Part shown: positions 17,156 to 26,933 of the stretch, one piece after another
Numbering within the stretch: position 1 is the stretch's first letter
How the letters are laid out: each line of letters begins with the position of its first letter
Origin: Yersinia enterocolitica
GTDB lineage: Bacteria; Pseudomonadota; Gammaproteobacteria; Enterobacterales; Enterobacteriaceae
Length of the DNA stretch: 64,000 bases
Direction: 5' to 3'
Assembly: GCA_002082245.2 (NCBI GenBank)
Contig: NBTC02000002.1
Coordinates: 434,001 to 498,000 of the forward strand
Translations under genes and position numbers: made by a program
The notes under the pieces: generated by a model
Told to the model about the DNA's origin: nothing
Database searches by the model: none
What the model saw: only the letters and a program-made list of their open reading frames with translations

Positions 17156-17792
17156 CTATATCTGGCACCGCTAATGGCCAGGTTTCAAGTATATGAGGTT
17201 CAACGTGATGCGTTCTGCGTATCTTCTTTATTAATTGTTGTTGGCTATCAATGTCGACACCCAGATGTAAAAGATAAATAACCTCATTTTTCTCTGACTC
17301 ACCTTGGTTTAAAACTGTAATATTCCAGCCGGAACGCTTCAGTAATACATACATCCCTCGGCTGACAACAGTCAGTATACCTTTATAATTACGGCTTCTG
17401 GCATAATTAACCATTGCTAAAAAAAGTAATACGCTGAGTGCACTATTATTGCCTACCATATCTCTTGCTAGTTTTTTTTCAACAAAGAAACGGCTGGATT
17501 CTATAAAACCATCGACCGGAAGGTCAATGTCGGAAAAATAAGGTGCGAATGGCCCTGCCACCATTGTCGGATATTTCATTTCAATAAATCTGACACTGCA
17601 AACAATAGTGTCCTCTATTATTCCTAATATATAGTTTGTATTCTCATCATCATATTGGTCGCTTTCTCTGCCATCAGTACAGGTTACTTTCCAATCTAAG
17701 CGATCTTTAAATGTTATTTTTCTAAGTGTGAAGATCTCGTCTAACTTTCTTTCAGGCATACTGTTAAAGTTTACGTTAAATAGTTTTAACAT
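17148..17792 (-). CDS. yenI: N-acyl-homoserine lactone synthase (YenI-like)
   Basis: A LuxI-family synthase making acyl-homoserine lactones from S-adenosylmethionine and acyl-ACP. The 214-residue translation has the invariant residues: Arg and Phe in [14 protein letters not shown], Trp, then [13 protein letters not shown], and ESSRFFVEK. It resembles YenI of Y. enterocolitica in length and sequence. I chose the ATG at 17792 (MLKLFN), four codons inside the longest frame. It is convergent and slightly overlapping with the LuxR gene, an arrangement known for yenRI and esaRI; overlapping 3' ends allow antisense effects between the two mRNAs. Confidence 0.93.
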   Translation of the reverse strand: MLKLFNVNFNSMPERKLDEIFTLRKITFKDRLDWKVTCTDGRESDQYDDENTNYILGIIEDTIVCSVRFIEMKYPTMVAGPFAPYFSDIDLPVDGFIESSRFFVEKKLARDMVGNNSALSVLLFLAMVNYARSRNYKGILTVVSRGMYVLLKRSGWNITVLNQGESEKNEVIYLLHLGVDIDSQQQLIKKIRRTHHVEPHILETWPLAVPDIVK

Positions 17793-18092
17793 GATGAAAA
17801 CCAAAGTTATTTAATTAAACCAGCATCGTACACGATCTCTGTCCGTTAGTGCAAACATTGAACGAGGTTAGACAACGCCATGAATAACTAATGAATGTCA
17901 GCATCGTCGTTCAATTATTCTACAAATAGCAAAAAGACAGACAATCTATTTTTGATGGCCACGTGCTATAGGTGCGGTACTCGGAGAGTTGATGGATCTT
18001 TTTAAGAGAAAAGTGACATCAGACGGGACTTTTCAACAGGAAATAGTTATAACGAAACATCATTTCATTTTTTGATTGAAAAGGATGTTCAC
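17793..18092. other. Divergent intergenic region of yenI and the EamA gene
   Basis: No gene seen. It contains a 9-bp perfect inverted repeat ATTGAACGA / TCGTTCAAT (17857-17865 with 17907-17915) and a direct repeat CAGCATCGT (17821 and about 17899). Either could be protein-binding sites for the two divergent promoters. Confidence 0.4.
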
Positions 18093-19025
18093 GTGGACCG
18101 CAGTCCTGCGCTTTTTACCAATAAAAAATTTGTTTTCCTCGTGGCAACCTTCTGTTGCCTTCTTTGGGGCAGTGCCTACCCTGCGATTAAAAATGGTTAT
18201 GCACTGTTTCATATCGCCCCAGATGACATTCCGAGCAAGATGGTGTTTGCGGGTTATCGCTTTTTATTGGCCGGGTTAGTGCTACTCATTTTTGCTGTTG
18301 CCAGTGGTAAAGCTATTGGCCGACTTAACAAGGGCCAATATAGGCAGATTGCCATTTTAGGTCTAACACAGACCACGTTACAGTATGTCTTTTTCTATAT
18401 TGGGCTGGCATATACTACCGGGGTGAAAGGTTCCATCATGAATGCAACGGGGACATTCTTCAGTGTCTTGTTGGCGCATTATATTTATAAAAATGATCGA
18501 TTATCATTTAATAAAATCATTGGCTGCGCACTGGGTTTTGCTGGCGTGATGGTGGTGAATTTTGGCGCCGATTTGATGGATTTTAATTTTTCACTGTTAG
18601 GTGAGGGAAGTGTGGTACTGGCTGCTTTCATCCTTTCTGCCGCCAGTATTTACGGCAAACGTATTTCACAAACCATGGATACCACGGTGATGACAGGCTA
18701 CCAACTTGCCATCGGAGGGTTGGTGTTGACGCTTGGCGGTTATCTCTTTGGTGGACATTTGAGTGACATTGGCTGGCGGGCTTTATTGTTATTGGCCTAC
18801 CTGGTGCTGTTGTCATCGGCCGCTTTTGCACTCTGGAGCTTGCTACTCAAATATAATCGGGTAGGGATGGTTGCACCGTTCAATTTTCTCATCCCGGTTT
18901 CAGGTGCGGTTCTGTCCGCCATTTTCCTCAATGAAAGCATTTTAGAATGGAAGAATGCCCTTGCGCTGGTATTGGTTTGTGCGGGGATCATTTTGGTTAA
19001 TCGAATAAAACAGAATAACGAATAA
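18093..19025 (+). CDS. EamA/DMT-family permease
   Basis: A 310-residue inner-membrane transporter with ten hydrophobic segments in two EamA repeats (about 15-150 and 165-305); the signature CLLWGSAYPAIK is in helix 1 and the second repeat ends GMVAPFNFLIPVSGAVLSAIFLNESI. Family members export amino acids or small metabolites; the substrate here cannot be told. The likely start is the GTG at 18093, preceded by AAGGA with a 7-base gap; a TTG 21 bases upstream lacks a ribosome site. It stands alone between the quorum-sensing pair and the baeRF-type gene. Confidence 0.85.
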   Translation: MDRSPALFTNKKFVFLVATFCCLLWGSAYPAIKNGYALFHIAPDDIPSKMVFAGYRFLLAGLVLLIFAVASGKAIGRLNKGQYRQIAILGLTQTTLQYVFFYIGLAYTTGVKGSIMNATGTFFSVLLAHYIYKNDRLSFNKIIGCALGFAGVMVVNFGADLMDFNFSLLGEGSVVLAAFILSAASIYGKRISQTMDTTVMTGYQLAIGGLVLTLGGYLFGGHLSDIGWRALLLLAYLVLLSSAAFALWSLLLKYNRVGMVAPFNFLIPVSGAVLSAIFLNESILEWKNALALVLVCAGIILVNRIKQNNE

Positions 19026-19177
19026 AGAATAAATAGTGCAAAGTTATCAATGTGGGGGATGTACTAGCCTTAATTGAATTTGAGATATTAGGGCTAATAC
19101 CAGCAGTTAAATGTATTTTAACAATTTTAGCGTGCAACGATTTTTTCGATGTCGATAGAAAGCAAAGTGGCATTGGT

Positions 19178-19190
19178 TGGCTATAATAAA
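19178..19190 (+). promoter_or_regulatory. Possible extended -10 (CTATAATAAAC) upstream of baeRF-type gene
   Basis: GGCTATAATAAAC holds a perfect TATAAT with a preceding C but no good -35 at 16-18 bases. That pattern would suit a stationary-phase (sigma S) or extended -10 promoter. It lies about 55 bases before the start of the downstream gene. Confidence 0.4.
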
Positions 19191-19244
19191 CATGCACTTG
19201 ATAAAGATATAAGTATCGTGTCCATTATTTCTTGAAGGTGACCT

Positions 19245-20345
19245 ATGCTACATGTTGACATTCCAAGTCGTGAAGAATTTCTTAGTCTTTCTGATGTACG
19301 CTCCGATGCCTGCGTTTCCATCTATCTTGAAACATCACCGTTACATCAACAGTTAGCTGGCAGTAAAATCCAGCTGGGGAACTTAATAAAAGAGGCATTA
19401 CAACAGCTTGAGGCCGTAAACTTTGATAAACGGCGTCTGGCTTTATTGGAAGAAGAGTTATATTCCGTATTAGAGGATGAGTCATTCTGGGATCTGCATG
19501 CTTACAGCCTCGCAATACTTGCGACGCCTGATACTTTGCGAACCTACCGTTTGGCTAATAAACTGCAAGACCAAGTAGAGATCAGTGAGCGTTTCCACCT
19601 CAAACCGTTATTACGCGCACTGACATTTCCACACTCCGCTTATATTCTGGCATTATCAGAAAATGAAGTGCGTTTGATTGAGTTTTTTGCCGATGCACCA
19701 CCCGCTATCGTTTCTGTTCCCAACCTACCTGACAATGTGTTAAATGCAGTAGGTAAAGCTTCATTAAATGCACGTAAGTATGATGGCGTACATGAAAAAG
19801 TAAGGCTCGCACAATATACCCGGCAAATAGATAATGCCCTGCGGCCATTATTTGCCCGTCATAACTATCCGCTTATTTTAGTCAGTACTGAACCTTTGAC
19901 GTCAATTTATCGGGCGACAAATTCATTATCAAATCTGGTGGATGAAACGTTATCTACCAATGCAGAACATCTTAATATTTCGGAACTTGCCACATTAGCG
20001 CGCCCGGTATTGGATAATTTCTATCGGGCGCAAATAGAGGGGCTGAAGCCGTTATTTGAACAGCGCGCAGGAGAACGTCGAGTCACTCATGATTTGTCGG
20101 ATGCGGCACGGGCGGCAACGTTCGGTGCTATTGATTTATTACTGGTTGATATTGAAAGCCAAGTCCCAGGAACTATCAATGATCAGGGTATTATTACTTT
20201 TGCGTCAGAAGATGATGCTCTGACATATGGGGTTATCGATGAGATTGCCAGACGTGCATTGGCAACCGGAGCTCGAGTTTTGGCGGTGCGGGAAAGCGAT
20301 TTAGCCGGTAATCAGTTGAGCGCTATATTGCGTTATCCACTTTAA
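19245..20345 (+). CDS. Bacterial eRF1/Pelota-like (baeRF-type) protein
   Basis: A 366-residue cytoplasmic protein that I place in the bacterial archaeo-eukaryotic release-factor (baeRF) group. Recognisable features: N-terminal SREEFLSL...DACVSIYLETS, then FWDLHAYSLAILATP, RFHLKPLLRAL...YILALSENEVRLIEF, and a C-terminal L7Ae/eRF1 domain-3-like block with GAIDLLLVDIE, then RRALATGARVLAVRES and a terminal SAILRYPL. No GGQ peptide-release motif is visible. Members are proposed to act on stalled ribosomes or in stress, but biochemical function is unproven. The ATG at 19245 has a GAAGGTGAC ribosome site. It is a single gene; a hairpin separates it from the convergent LysR gene. Confidence 0.65.
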   Translation: MLHVDIPSREEFLSLSDVRSDACVSIYLETSPLHQQLAGSKIQLGNLIKEALQQLEAVNFDKRRLALLEEELYSVLEDESFWDLHAYSLAILATPDTLRTYRLANKLQDQVEISERFHLKPLLRALTFPHSAYILALSENEVRLIEFFADAPPAIVSVPNLPDNVLNAVGKASLNARKYDGVHEKVRLAQYTRQIDNALRPLFARHNYPLILVSTEPLTSIYRATNSLSNLVDETLSTNAEHLNISELATLARPVLDNFYRAQIEGLKPLFEQRAGERRVTHDLSDAARAATFGAIDLLLVDIESQVPGTINDQGIITFASEDDALTYGVIDEIARRALATGARVLAVRESDLAGNQLSAILRYPL

Positions 20346-20363
20346 ATTGTCTTAATTAATCAA

Positions 20364-20386
20364 AACAGGGTCGCATAGGCCCTGTT
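20364..20386. terminator. Hairpin between baeRF-type gene and LysR gene
   Basis: AACAGGG / CCCTGTT (20364-20370 with 20380-20386), with AAAA on its left, so a U run is formed on the minus-strand transcript. It lies between two convergent stops. Confidence 0.6.
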
Positions 20387-20397
20387 GCACTTAGCGC

Positions 20398-21288
20398 TTA
20401 TTCAGCCAGATATTGGCGCAGTGTATTGAGTAAATGATCGAATACCACGCGGACTCGCTGGGTATTGCGTAGATCTTCATGCATCACCAGCCAAAACTCC
20501 AGTGGATACGAGAATTCTTGTGCTAACACCCGCACTAACCCAGATTGACGAGCTATGGGTTCATGGCAGGCACCAATGCCCAAACCGCTGCGTATTGCCG
20601 CCAACTGTGCCAAATGGCTATCAGTACGTAGGCGGTATTGGTGCGGTTTAAAATCGATTCCCTGTTCACGCAGAACCTGGACATCGTAGGTGTTACGATC
20701 CGGACCGATTAACGCGTGAAACGCTAATGCTCCGAGACTCCGCGGCATACCATGGCGCTCAATGTAATCTTCAGTAGCAAACAGCCCAACTTCGCAATAA
20801 CCCGCCCGTTGCGCAATAACTGGCAACGCTTTGGGGCGTAAGGTTCTTACTGCAATATCGGCTTCCTGGCGGGTTAACCCCTCTATCTTGCTACCCAGAC
20901 TTAATTCCAGCACCAGCTCAGGATAGTGTAAGCGCAGAGGTTCTAAGCGTTGCGGCAGGATTTCAACGCCAAGTAACTCACTGGTGGCAATGCGCACGGT
21001 ATCTTTAGCTGACCCAATATCGGCGCAGGCGGCTCGTACAAAAGCGTCGGCAGCGGTGGCCATTTCCAAGGCATGGGGTAACAGTGCCCGCGCTGTTTCC
21101 GTTGGGATTAATCCAGTGGACGTGCGGTTAAACAATTTTTGCCCAAGACATTGTTCCAGCGACTCAATATGCCGGCGGGCTGTCGGTTGCGAAACATTCA
21201 GACTCCGTGCGGCGGCAGATAAACTGCCTTCACGCATAATGGCCAGAAATGTACGCTGGTTATCCCAATCAGCAGGAGGTAGGTTCAT
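20398..21288 (-). CDS. LysR-family transcriptional regulator
   Basis: A 296-residue LysR-type regulator. The N-terminal winged helix-turn-helix is clear (WDNQRTFLAIMREGSLSAAARSLNVSQPTARRHIESLE, read in pieces at about residues 8-46), followed by the effector-binding domain (about 90-290) with SLGSKIEGLTRQEADIAVR. The effector and targets are unknown. It sits between two convergent or codirectional genes that are not obviously its targets; LysR regulators often control a divergent neighbour, and here none begins within 100 bases of its start. Confidence 0.93.
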   Translation of the reverse strand: MNLPPADWDNQRTFLAIMREGSLSAAARSLNVSQPTARRHIESLEQCLGQKLFNRTSTGLIPTETARALLPHALEMATAADAFVRAACADIGSAKDTVRIATSELLGVEILPQRLEPLRLHYPELVLELSLGSKIEGLTRQEADIAVRTLRPKALPVIAQRAGYCEVGLFATEDYIERHGMPRSLGALAFHALIGPDRNTYDVQVLREQGIDFKPHQYRLRTDSHLAQLAAIRSGLGIGACHEPIARQSGLVRVLAQEFSYPLEFWLVMHEDLRNTQRVRVVFDHLLNTLRQYLAE

Positions 21289-21373
21289 AAAATTGATACT
21301 GTCAGATGGTCATAAATAGACAATTTCATTGCGTTCCCCTGTACGGTATCCCTATCACTTATTCATCATAACA

Positions 21374-23101
21374 TCAGGCTTTATCGGTAACGATTTTCAC
21401 CCCGACCCGACTTACCCGATCCGATTCCATTTCGGCAATCGTCCAGGTCAAGCCATCCCACTCAATCTGATCGCCAATAACAGGCTCTCCACCAAATAAA
21501 TAGAGGACGAATTGGCCCAATGTTTGCTGTTTATCGATTCCGGGTTCCAGATTAAGGCCATAAATCTGAGAGATATCGTGGAGCTTGGCATCGGCATCAA
21601 GAATAAAGTCACCAAAGAAGCGTTCATCCAGTTGGATATTGGGCGACTGACTAAACAGTTTTCCCAATGCTGGCAGGTCGTGTTCCTGACCGATAACACA
21701 CAAGATGTCACCTTCTTTCAGACGGGTACTGCCGGTGGGGTGCAATAAGTCTTTACCACGAAACAGCGCCGCAATACGTGTCCCTTTAGGCATTTTCAAA
21801 TCGCGCAGCGCAGCACCGATACACCACTTGTCACAACTCAACTGGTAAATGAACTGTTCCCATTGGTTATTCATATCAATATCTAACCCAATGCGCGAGA
21901 CCGGTGCTAGTGCTGGAGGCACCACCAATTTAGTTTTACGTGCGGCAAATGACAGGCTGGTACCCTGTAGCAGCAGTGATACCAGCACGACAAAAAAGGC
22001 CACATTGAAAAATAAATTCGCGTTGGGAATGCCGGCCATCATCGGGAATACGGCTAGAATAACCGGCACTGCACCGCGTAAACCCACCCAGGAAATAAAG
22101 ATCCGTTCACGCAGATTAAAGCTTGGGAACGGCAGTAAACCAATGAACACCGACAGTGGTCGGGCGAACAAAATCATCCACAATGAGAGGAGCAGCGCTG
22201 GGATCGCTATCGGCAATAGGTCACTTGGATTAAGCAACAGCCCCAACACCAGGAACATCCCGATCTGACTCAGCCATGCCAGCCCATCGAAAGTTTGTAA
22301 TATACCGGAGCGGTTACGGATAGGGCGGTTACCCAGTAATAGCCCGCAGAGATATACTGCCAGAATACCACTGCCGTTCATGGCCGTTGCCAATGAGAAA
22401 ACCAGAATCCCACCACTAACTGCCAGCAGGGGATATAAACCATTCGCTAGCTCTATTCGGTTTATAAAGAGCAGCAGTAAACCGCCACCGCCTAACCCGA
22501 TGATAATTCCCAGACCAAACTGTTGGATTAAGTGCACCAGGAACATCCAACTGAGGCTGGTTTCACCTGCGGAGATCATGGCAATCAAGGTAACGGTTAA
22601 AAACACCGCCATGGGGTCATTGCTGCCTGATTCTATCTCTAAAGTGGCACTGACGCGCTCGTTGAGGCCTTTACCCCCAAGCAGTGAGAATACCGCAGCG
22701 GCATCGGTCGAGCCAATAATCGCACCAATGAGCAGCCCTTGAATAATATCTAAATCGAACAGCCAGGCCGCAGCCAGGCCCGTCAGACCGGCAGTAATCA
22801 CCACACCGACGGTTGCTAAAGAGAGCGCAGGCCACAGGGCAACACGGAATGATGAGGCTCTAGTGCGCATCCCGCCATCTAGCAGGATAACCGCCAACGC
22901 AAGGTTACTGACCAGATACGCCACTGGGTAGTTATCGAAAGCAATCCCGCCAATACCGTCGCCGCCTGCCAGCATACCGATGGCCAGAAAGATAACCAGA
23001 ATCGGAATACCCAGCCGGGAAGAGAGTGAACTCAGTAAAATACTGGCTCCCACCAGCACTGCGCCGATCAAAAAGAGGCTATTAATTGCGATGGCGTCCA
23101 A
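21374..23101 (-). CDS. nhaP2: K+/H+ antiporter NhaP2 (CvrA)
   Basis: A 575-residue cation/proton antiporter of the CPA1 family, exporting potassium for protons. About 12-13 membrane helices fill residues 1-390, including the ion-binding region [14 protein letters not shown] and [13 protein letters not shown] cytoplasmic part follows with a TrkA-C/RCK-C domain (about 405-485: [26 protein letters not shown]) and a CorC-like domain at the end. The E. coli homologue CvrA is 578 residues. It begins with [13 protein letters not shown] at 23101. Confidence 0.95.
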   Translation of the reverse strand: MDAIAINSLFLIGAVLVGASILLSSLSSRLGIPILVIFLAIGMLAGGDGIGGIAFDNYPVAYLVSNLALAVILLDGGMRTRASSFRVALWPALSLATVGVVITAGLTGLAAAWLFDLDIIQGLLIGAIIGSTDAAAVFSLLGGKGLNERVSATLEIESGSNDPMAVFLTVTLIAMISAGETSLSWMFLVHLIQQFGLGIIIGLGGGGLLLLFINRIELANGLYPLLAVSGGILVFSLATAMNGSGILAVYLCGLLLGNRPIRNRSGILQTFDGLAWLSQIGMFLVLGLLLNPSDLLPIAIPALLLSLWMILFARPLSVFIGLLPFPSFNLRERIFISWVGLRGAVPVILAVFPMMAGIPNANLFFNVAFFVVLVSLLLQGTSLSFAARKTKLVVPPALAPVSRIGLDIDMNNQWEQFIYQLSCDKWCIGAALRDLKMPKGTRIAALFRGKDLLHPTGSTRLKEGDILCVIGQEHDLPALGKLFSQSPNIQLDERFFGDFILDADAKLHDISQIYGLNLEPGIDKQQTLGQFVLYLFGGEPVIGDQIEWDGLTWTIAEMESDRVSRVGVKIVTDKA

Positions 23102-23376
23102 GGTGGGAGTTCTCCTGATTTAAGGCGAAAATAAATGAATAACAGGCCAAAGTTATAAAAAATTATTATACACAGATTTACCTCATCTAATGCGAAGAGA
23201 TGACCTAATTCAATGTGTTAAATCAGCATTTCTTTAGTTCATAGCGTTGTGGTACTTACTCACTTGAACCACTGATTTTGTCAGTTCTTTGGAATGGAAT
23301 CATTTGCAGCTTTGCTGAAATGTAAAAGACGTTAAGTCTATATAATGATTAAAATTATGAGGATAAAAGAGGGGTC
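23102..23376. other. Intergenic region between the small orphan gene and nhaP2
   Basis: About 275 bases, AT-rich, presumably holding the nhaP2 promoter on the minus strand. I see no gene, tRNA or repeat in it. Confidence 0.5.
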
Positions 23377-23416
23377 GCTCACCTTTAATTGCCCAGCGGG
23401 GAATCAAGGGTGAGCG
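23377..23416 (-). terminator. Hairpin downstream of the 81-residue protein gene
   Basis: CGCTCACCTTT / AAGGGTGAGCG (23377-23387 with 23406-23416) forms an 11-bp stem with one G-U pair, just after the minus-strand stop at 23430. On that strand CCCCTCTTTT follows the stem, a moderate uridine tract. Confidence 0.6.
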
Positions 23417-23429
23417 TTGGATAGTAGAA

Positions 23430-23675
23430 CTAGTCGCGTTTGAGTGTTACCAGCGCTCTTCTCAGTGCTTCTGCTGTCGGTGCTTTTTCCTGTTCAGGAA
23501 GATTATCGACAGAAAGCTGTGACAGTTCGTTAACTAATACGCTGCGATCTTTTCCGGTGATTGCGCTGTCCAGCGCTCCGCTAAGGCGGCTAACCAAGGC
23601 AAACAGGGTAGCGAACTCGGTGACTGCAACAGCATCAGACTTGGGATTATTCTCAGTAGATTCTTGCTTTTTCAT
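23430..23675 (-). CDS. Unrecognised small cytoplasmic protein (81 residues)
   Basis: I do not recognise the family. From the ATG at 23675 (ribosome site AAGAGGA, 6-base gap) the protein is hydrophilic with no signal or membrane helix: an N-terminal acidic/polar tail (MKKQESTENNPKSDAVAV), a helix-rich centre (TEFATLFALVSRLSGALDS, then GKDRSVLVNELSQL) and a C-terminal EALRRALVTLKRD. The strong ribosome site and downstream hairpin support it as a real gene. It resembles small stress or biofilm regulators in size and helical content (for example the YmgB/AriR type), but I cannot support that assignment. Confidence 0.65.
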   Translation of the reverse strand: MKKQESTENNPKSDAVAVTEFATLFALVSRLSGALDSAITGKDRSVLVNELSQLSVDNLPEQEKAPTAEALRRALVTLKRD

Positions 23676-23886
23676 CACAATTCCTCTTTTTGTTGTCACT
23701 GCAAGTGAAACAAATCCTGATAAGGAATAAACAGGATAGTTGCTCTGAAAGCAGAGCAAGCAGTGAGGCATTAGCCATCCCGCCATCTACATGATGGTTT
23801 CACAGTGTAGCCGTTTTATCGCTTAAGCGGTATGCCGATATTCATATCGCTTAGCAATAACATTATTCGTTTGAATAATAATTTGA

Positions 23887-25026
23887 TTACACCGTTTGCT
23901 GCTGCGGCTTGCCAGAAAATAAGAATTTCAGCAATGGAATACGGCGATGAATCTCATATAACATGAATGAAATCAGGCAAACAAAGGCCATGCCCACTAC
24001 AAAGCCAAGGCCATTATTGTCAATTAGCGGTGTAATAAAGGCACCATAAATCAAGGTTAGCGGATGATGCACCAGGTAGATGAAAAGTGAGGCATTAACC
24101 AGATAGGTGATACGTGGTGAGGGGTAGTTTAATAACCGGTACCCAATAGAGTAGACCACATTGGTCATGGTCACGCCCATCAATGCCTTGATGATAAGAT
24201 CCAGCTCAAAGGCAAAAAACTCAGCAGTATTAATATGTTGGTTTATCGAATAGGCGATGAATAACAACACTGAGGCCAAAAATGCACCAGGTGAAAAGGT
24301 AAGAAATACCCGTTTGAGTGGCGGATAGATAAAGCTGTAAGCACCCAATAGAAAGAACGGTAGATAAAACAAAGTCTCCATAACAAAGAAATTGAAGACA
24401 CTATTAAAGAGTATTTCCGGGTTAAGAAGAAATATTATTCTACGAATGACCGCGTAGATTAATACAAAGCCAAACAATGATAGTGAGATTTTTCCTATAT
24501 TATTCATTTCCTTTATCAACACTGGAACTGACTGTTGGTTATTCTTGATTTTTTTGAACAGATAAAAACAGATTGTCGTCAGCAATGCGAGGGTTAACAA
24601 AAACCATAAGTGTGAAACCATTTCCCAAATAGCAATATTTATTTTTTGATAAATTGTAAATGAATTCCAATCTTGTAATTTGGTGGTGTAATTTTTAAGG
24701 AGGTAAAATTGTGGCAATGTTATTAATGGGATGGCGGTGAGTAACGGAATAACCACCCGCTCCAGGCGGACCTTAAGCCAGCGCTGGCGCTCATAGCGTT
24801 GATATAACATGAACGAAAAATAGCCGGAAATAACAAAGAATACCTGCATGCGAAAGGCGTGAATGAAATCGTTTAGTAAGGTAAATAGATGTGAAGGATG
24901 CGTACTATTCACTGCCCAATGATGGTTGGAGTATATAAGAGAAAGATGAAAAGGAATGCCGAGTAACATCAAATAGGCGCGGATAGCGTCTAGAAAGTAC
25001 TCCCGTTGGTTAGTATTTTTTTTCAT
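23887..25026 (-). CDS. opgC: OpgC, membrane succinyltransferase for periplasmic glucans
   Basis: A 379-residue acyltransferase-3 family protein that adds succinyl groups to osmoregulated periplasmic glucans. It starts QREYFLDAIRAYLMLLGIPFHLSLIY and carries FVISGYFSFMLYQR and EMVSHLWFLL, all conserved in E. coli OpgC (MdoC, 385 residues). About ten hydrophobic segments run through the sequence. It is divergent from opgG with a 320-base spacer, exactly as in E. coli. Confidence 0.95.
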   Translation of the reverse strand: MKKNTNQREYFLDAIRAYLMLLGIPFHLSLIYSNHHWAVNSTHPSHLFTLLNDFIHAFRMQVFFVISGYFSFMLYQRYERQRWLKVRLERVVIPLLTAIPLITLPQFYLLKNYTTKLQDWNSFTIYQKINIAIWEMVSHLWFLLTLALLTTICFYLFKKIKNNQQSVPVLIKEMNNIGKISLSLFGFVLIYAVIRRIIFLLNPEILFNSVFNFFVMETLFYLPFFLLGAYSFIYPPLKRVFLTFSPGAFLASVLLFIAYSINQHINTAEFFAFELDLIIKALMGVTMTNVVYSIGYRLLNYPSPRITYLVNASLFIYLVHHPLTLIYGAFITPLIDNNGLGFVVGMAFVCLISFMLYEIHRRIPLLKFLFSGKPQQQTV

Positions 25027-25346
25027 ACTTATTCACTATTTGTTATCGGAATTAGAATAACGCGCCGGTTTTACCCACGGAGTTGTTTTTATAGTAAACG
25101 TTTATTGATAACAATATACGTTATTCAATGGATCAGTAAGGCGAGAAACACTACTATAAGGGCTAATAATTTTCCATAGCGTATTTTAGCTGGGCAAGAT
25201 AGTCTTGTGGCTTAGCCACGGGTTTAAACAATCAACCGTCAGCATAACTCAGGCATTTACGCTAACCTGAATTTATCTGTACGGTATGTGGGATAAACCG
25301 TCAATAATTTGGCTGTGATGATTTAAGCACCCGAACAGGGGGAGAT
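25027..25346. other. opgC-opgG divergent promoter region
   Basis: A 320-base spacer holding both divergent promoters and a short GTGGC-TTA-GCCAC hairpin near 25210. In E. coli opgGH is repressed at high osmolarity; no specific operator could be pinned down here. Confidence 0.5.
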
Positions 25347-26933
25347 GTGCGAGTTAATATTTTTTCAAACGTTAATAGAATGTCTAAAGGGTCACGCGCG
25401 AACAGCGTCAGATGGCTGGGGGTAACTCTCTTGCTGTCATTATTCACTTCTCAGGCAATGGCTTTCTCGTTAGATGATGTGGCTAAACAGGCACAGACAT
25501 TGGCGGGTAAAAGCTTCGAGGCACCAAAAAGTAACCTTCCATCGCAATTTCGCGAAATGAAATTTGCCGACTATCAGCAGATTCAGTTTAACCATGACAA
25601 ATCGTATTGGACCAAACTGGATACGCCATTTAAGTTAGAGTTCTATCACCAAGGCATGTACTTCGACACACCAGTGCAGATCAACGAAGTTACTGCGACC
25701 AGTGTTAAACCCATCAATTATAGCCCTGACTATTTTAACTTTGGTTCGGTCAAGCATGATGCCGAGTCAGTGAAGAACTTAGGTTTTGCTGGTTTTAAAG
25801 TGCTTTATCCGATCAATAAAGCGGATAAGAAAGACGAAATCGTAAGTATGCTTGGTGCCAGCTATTTTCGTGTGATTGGTAAAGGTCAGGTTTATGGCCT
25901 TTCTGCACGCGGGCTGGCCATTGATACTGCATTGGCCTCTGGCGAGGAGTTCCCACGTTTTCGTGAGTTCTGGATTGAGCGGCCTAAACCAAATGACAAA
26001 CATCTGGTTATCTATGCTCTGCTGGACTCACCTCGTGCCACCGGTGCTTACCGTTTCGTCATTTATCCGGGGCGCGACACCACTATTGATGTACAGGCCA
26101 AAGTCTTCCTGCGCGACAAGGTTGAGAAGCTGGGTATTGCACCATTAACCAGCATGTTCCTGTTTGGGCCAAGCCAGCCGTCAGCAGTGTTGAACTATCG
26201 TCCGGCATTACATGATTCCAATGGTCTTTCTATTCATGCGGGTAATGGTGAATGGATTTGGCGACCACTGAATAATCCAAAACACCTGTCGGTCAGCACC
26301 TATACGGTGGAAAATCCAAAAGGGTTTGGTTTGCTACAACGGGGTCGTGAATTCTCGCAGTATGAAGATTTAGACGACCGCTACGATTTGCGTCCGAGTG
26401 CCTGGGTTGAACCGCGTGGTGATTGGGGCAAAGGTAAAGTTGAGCTGGTGGAAATTCCAACGGCGGATGAAACCAACGACAATATCGTGGCCTTCTGGTC
26501 ACCAGACGTGTTGCCGGATGCAAAAACATCACTTGATCTGAATTACCGCCTGCACTTCACGCGCGATGAAGAGAAATTGCATTCGCCGGACGTGGCCTAT
26601 GTCAAACAGACCTTACGTTCAACCGGTGATGTGAAACAGTCGAATCTGATTCGTCAGCCTGATGGCAGTGTGGCATTCCTGGTTGATTTTGTCGGTCCAG
26701 TGTTGAAATCACTTGATGAAAATACACCGCTAGCTTCACAGGTCAGTATCGACGACAACGGTGAATTGATCGAGAACAGTGTGCGCTACAACCCGGTTAC
26801 TAAGGGCTGGCGTTTAACATTGCGGCTGAAAGTTAAGGACGCAAAAAAACCGATAGAAATGCGTGCTGCGCTGGTTAACGGTGATAAAACCCTGACTGAA
26901 ACCTGGAGCTATCAGCTACCTGCCGATGAATAA
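25347..26933 (+). CDS. opgG: OpgG, periplasmic glucan biosynthesis protein
   Basis: A 528-residue periplasmic protein needed to form the branched backbone of osmoregulated periplasmic glucans. After the signal peptide (hydrophobic [13 protein letters not shown], cleavage after AMA at residue 39) the mature part closely follows E. coli Opg[56 protein letters not shown]. The start is uncertain: a GTG at 25347 has a GGGGGAGA ribosome site, while an ATG 33 bases later has none visible. It overlaps opgH by eight bases. Confidence 0.95.
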   Translation: MRVNIFSNVNRMSKGSRANSVRWLGVTLLLSLFTSQAMAFSLDDVAKQAQTLAGKSFEAPKSNLPSQFREMKFADYQQIQFNHDKSYWTKLDTPFKLEFYHQGMYFDTPVQINEVTATSVKPINYSPDYFNFGSVKHDAESVKNLGFAGFKVLYPINKADKKDEIVSMLGASYFRVIGKGQVYGLSARGLAIDTALASGEEFPRFREFWIERPKPNDKHLVIYALLDSPRATGAYRFVIYPGRDTTIDVQAKVFLRDKVEKLGIAPLTSMFLFGPSQPSAVLNYRPALHDSNGLSIHAGNGEWIWRPLNNPKHLSVSTYTVENPKGFGLLQRGREFSQYEDLDDRYDLRPSAWVEPRGDWGKGKVELVEIPTADETNDNIVAFWSPDVLPDAKTSLDLNYRLHFTRDEEKLHSPDVAYVKQTLRSTGDVKQSNLIRQPDGSVAFLVDFVGPVLKSLDENTPLASQVSIDDNGELIENSVRYNPVTKGWRLTLRLKVKDAKKPIEMRAALVNGDKTLTETWSYQLPADE

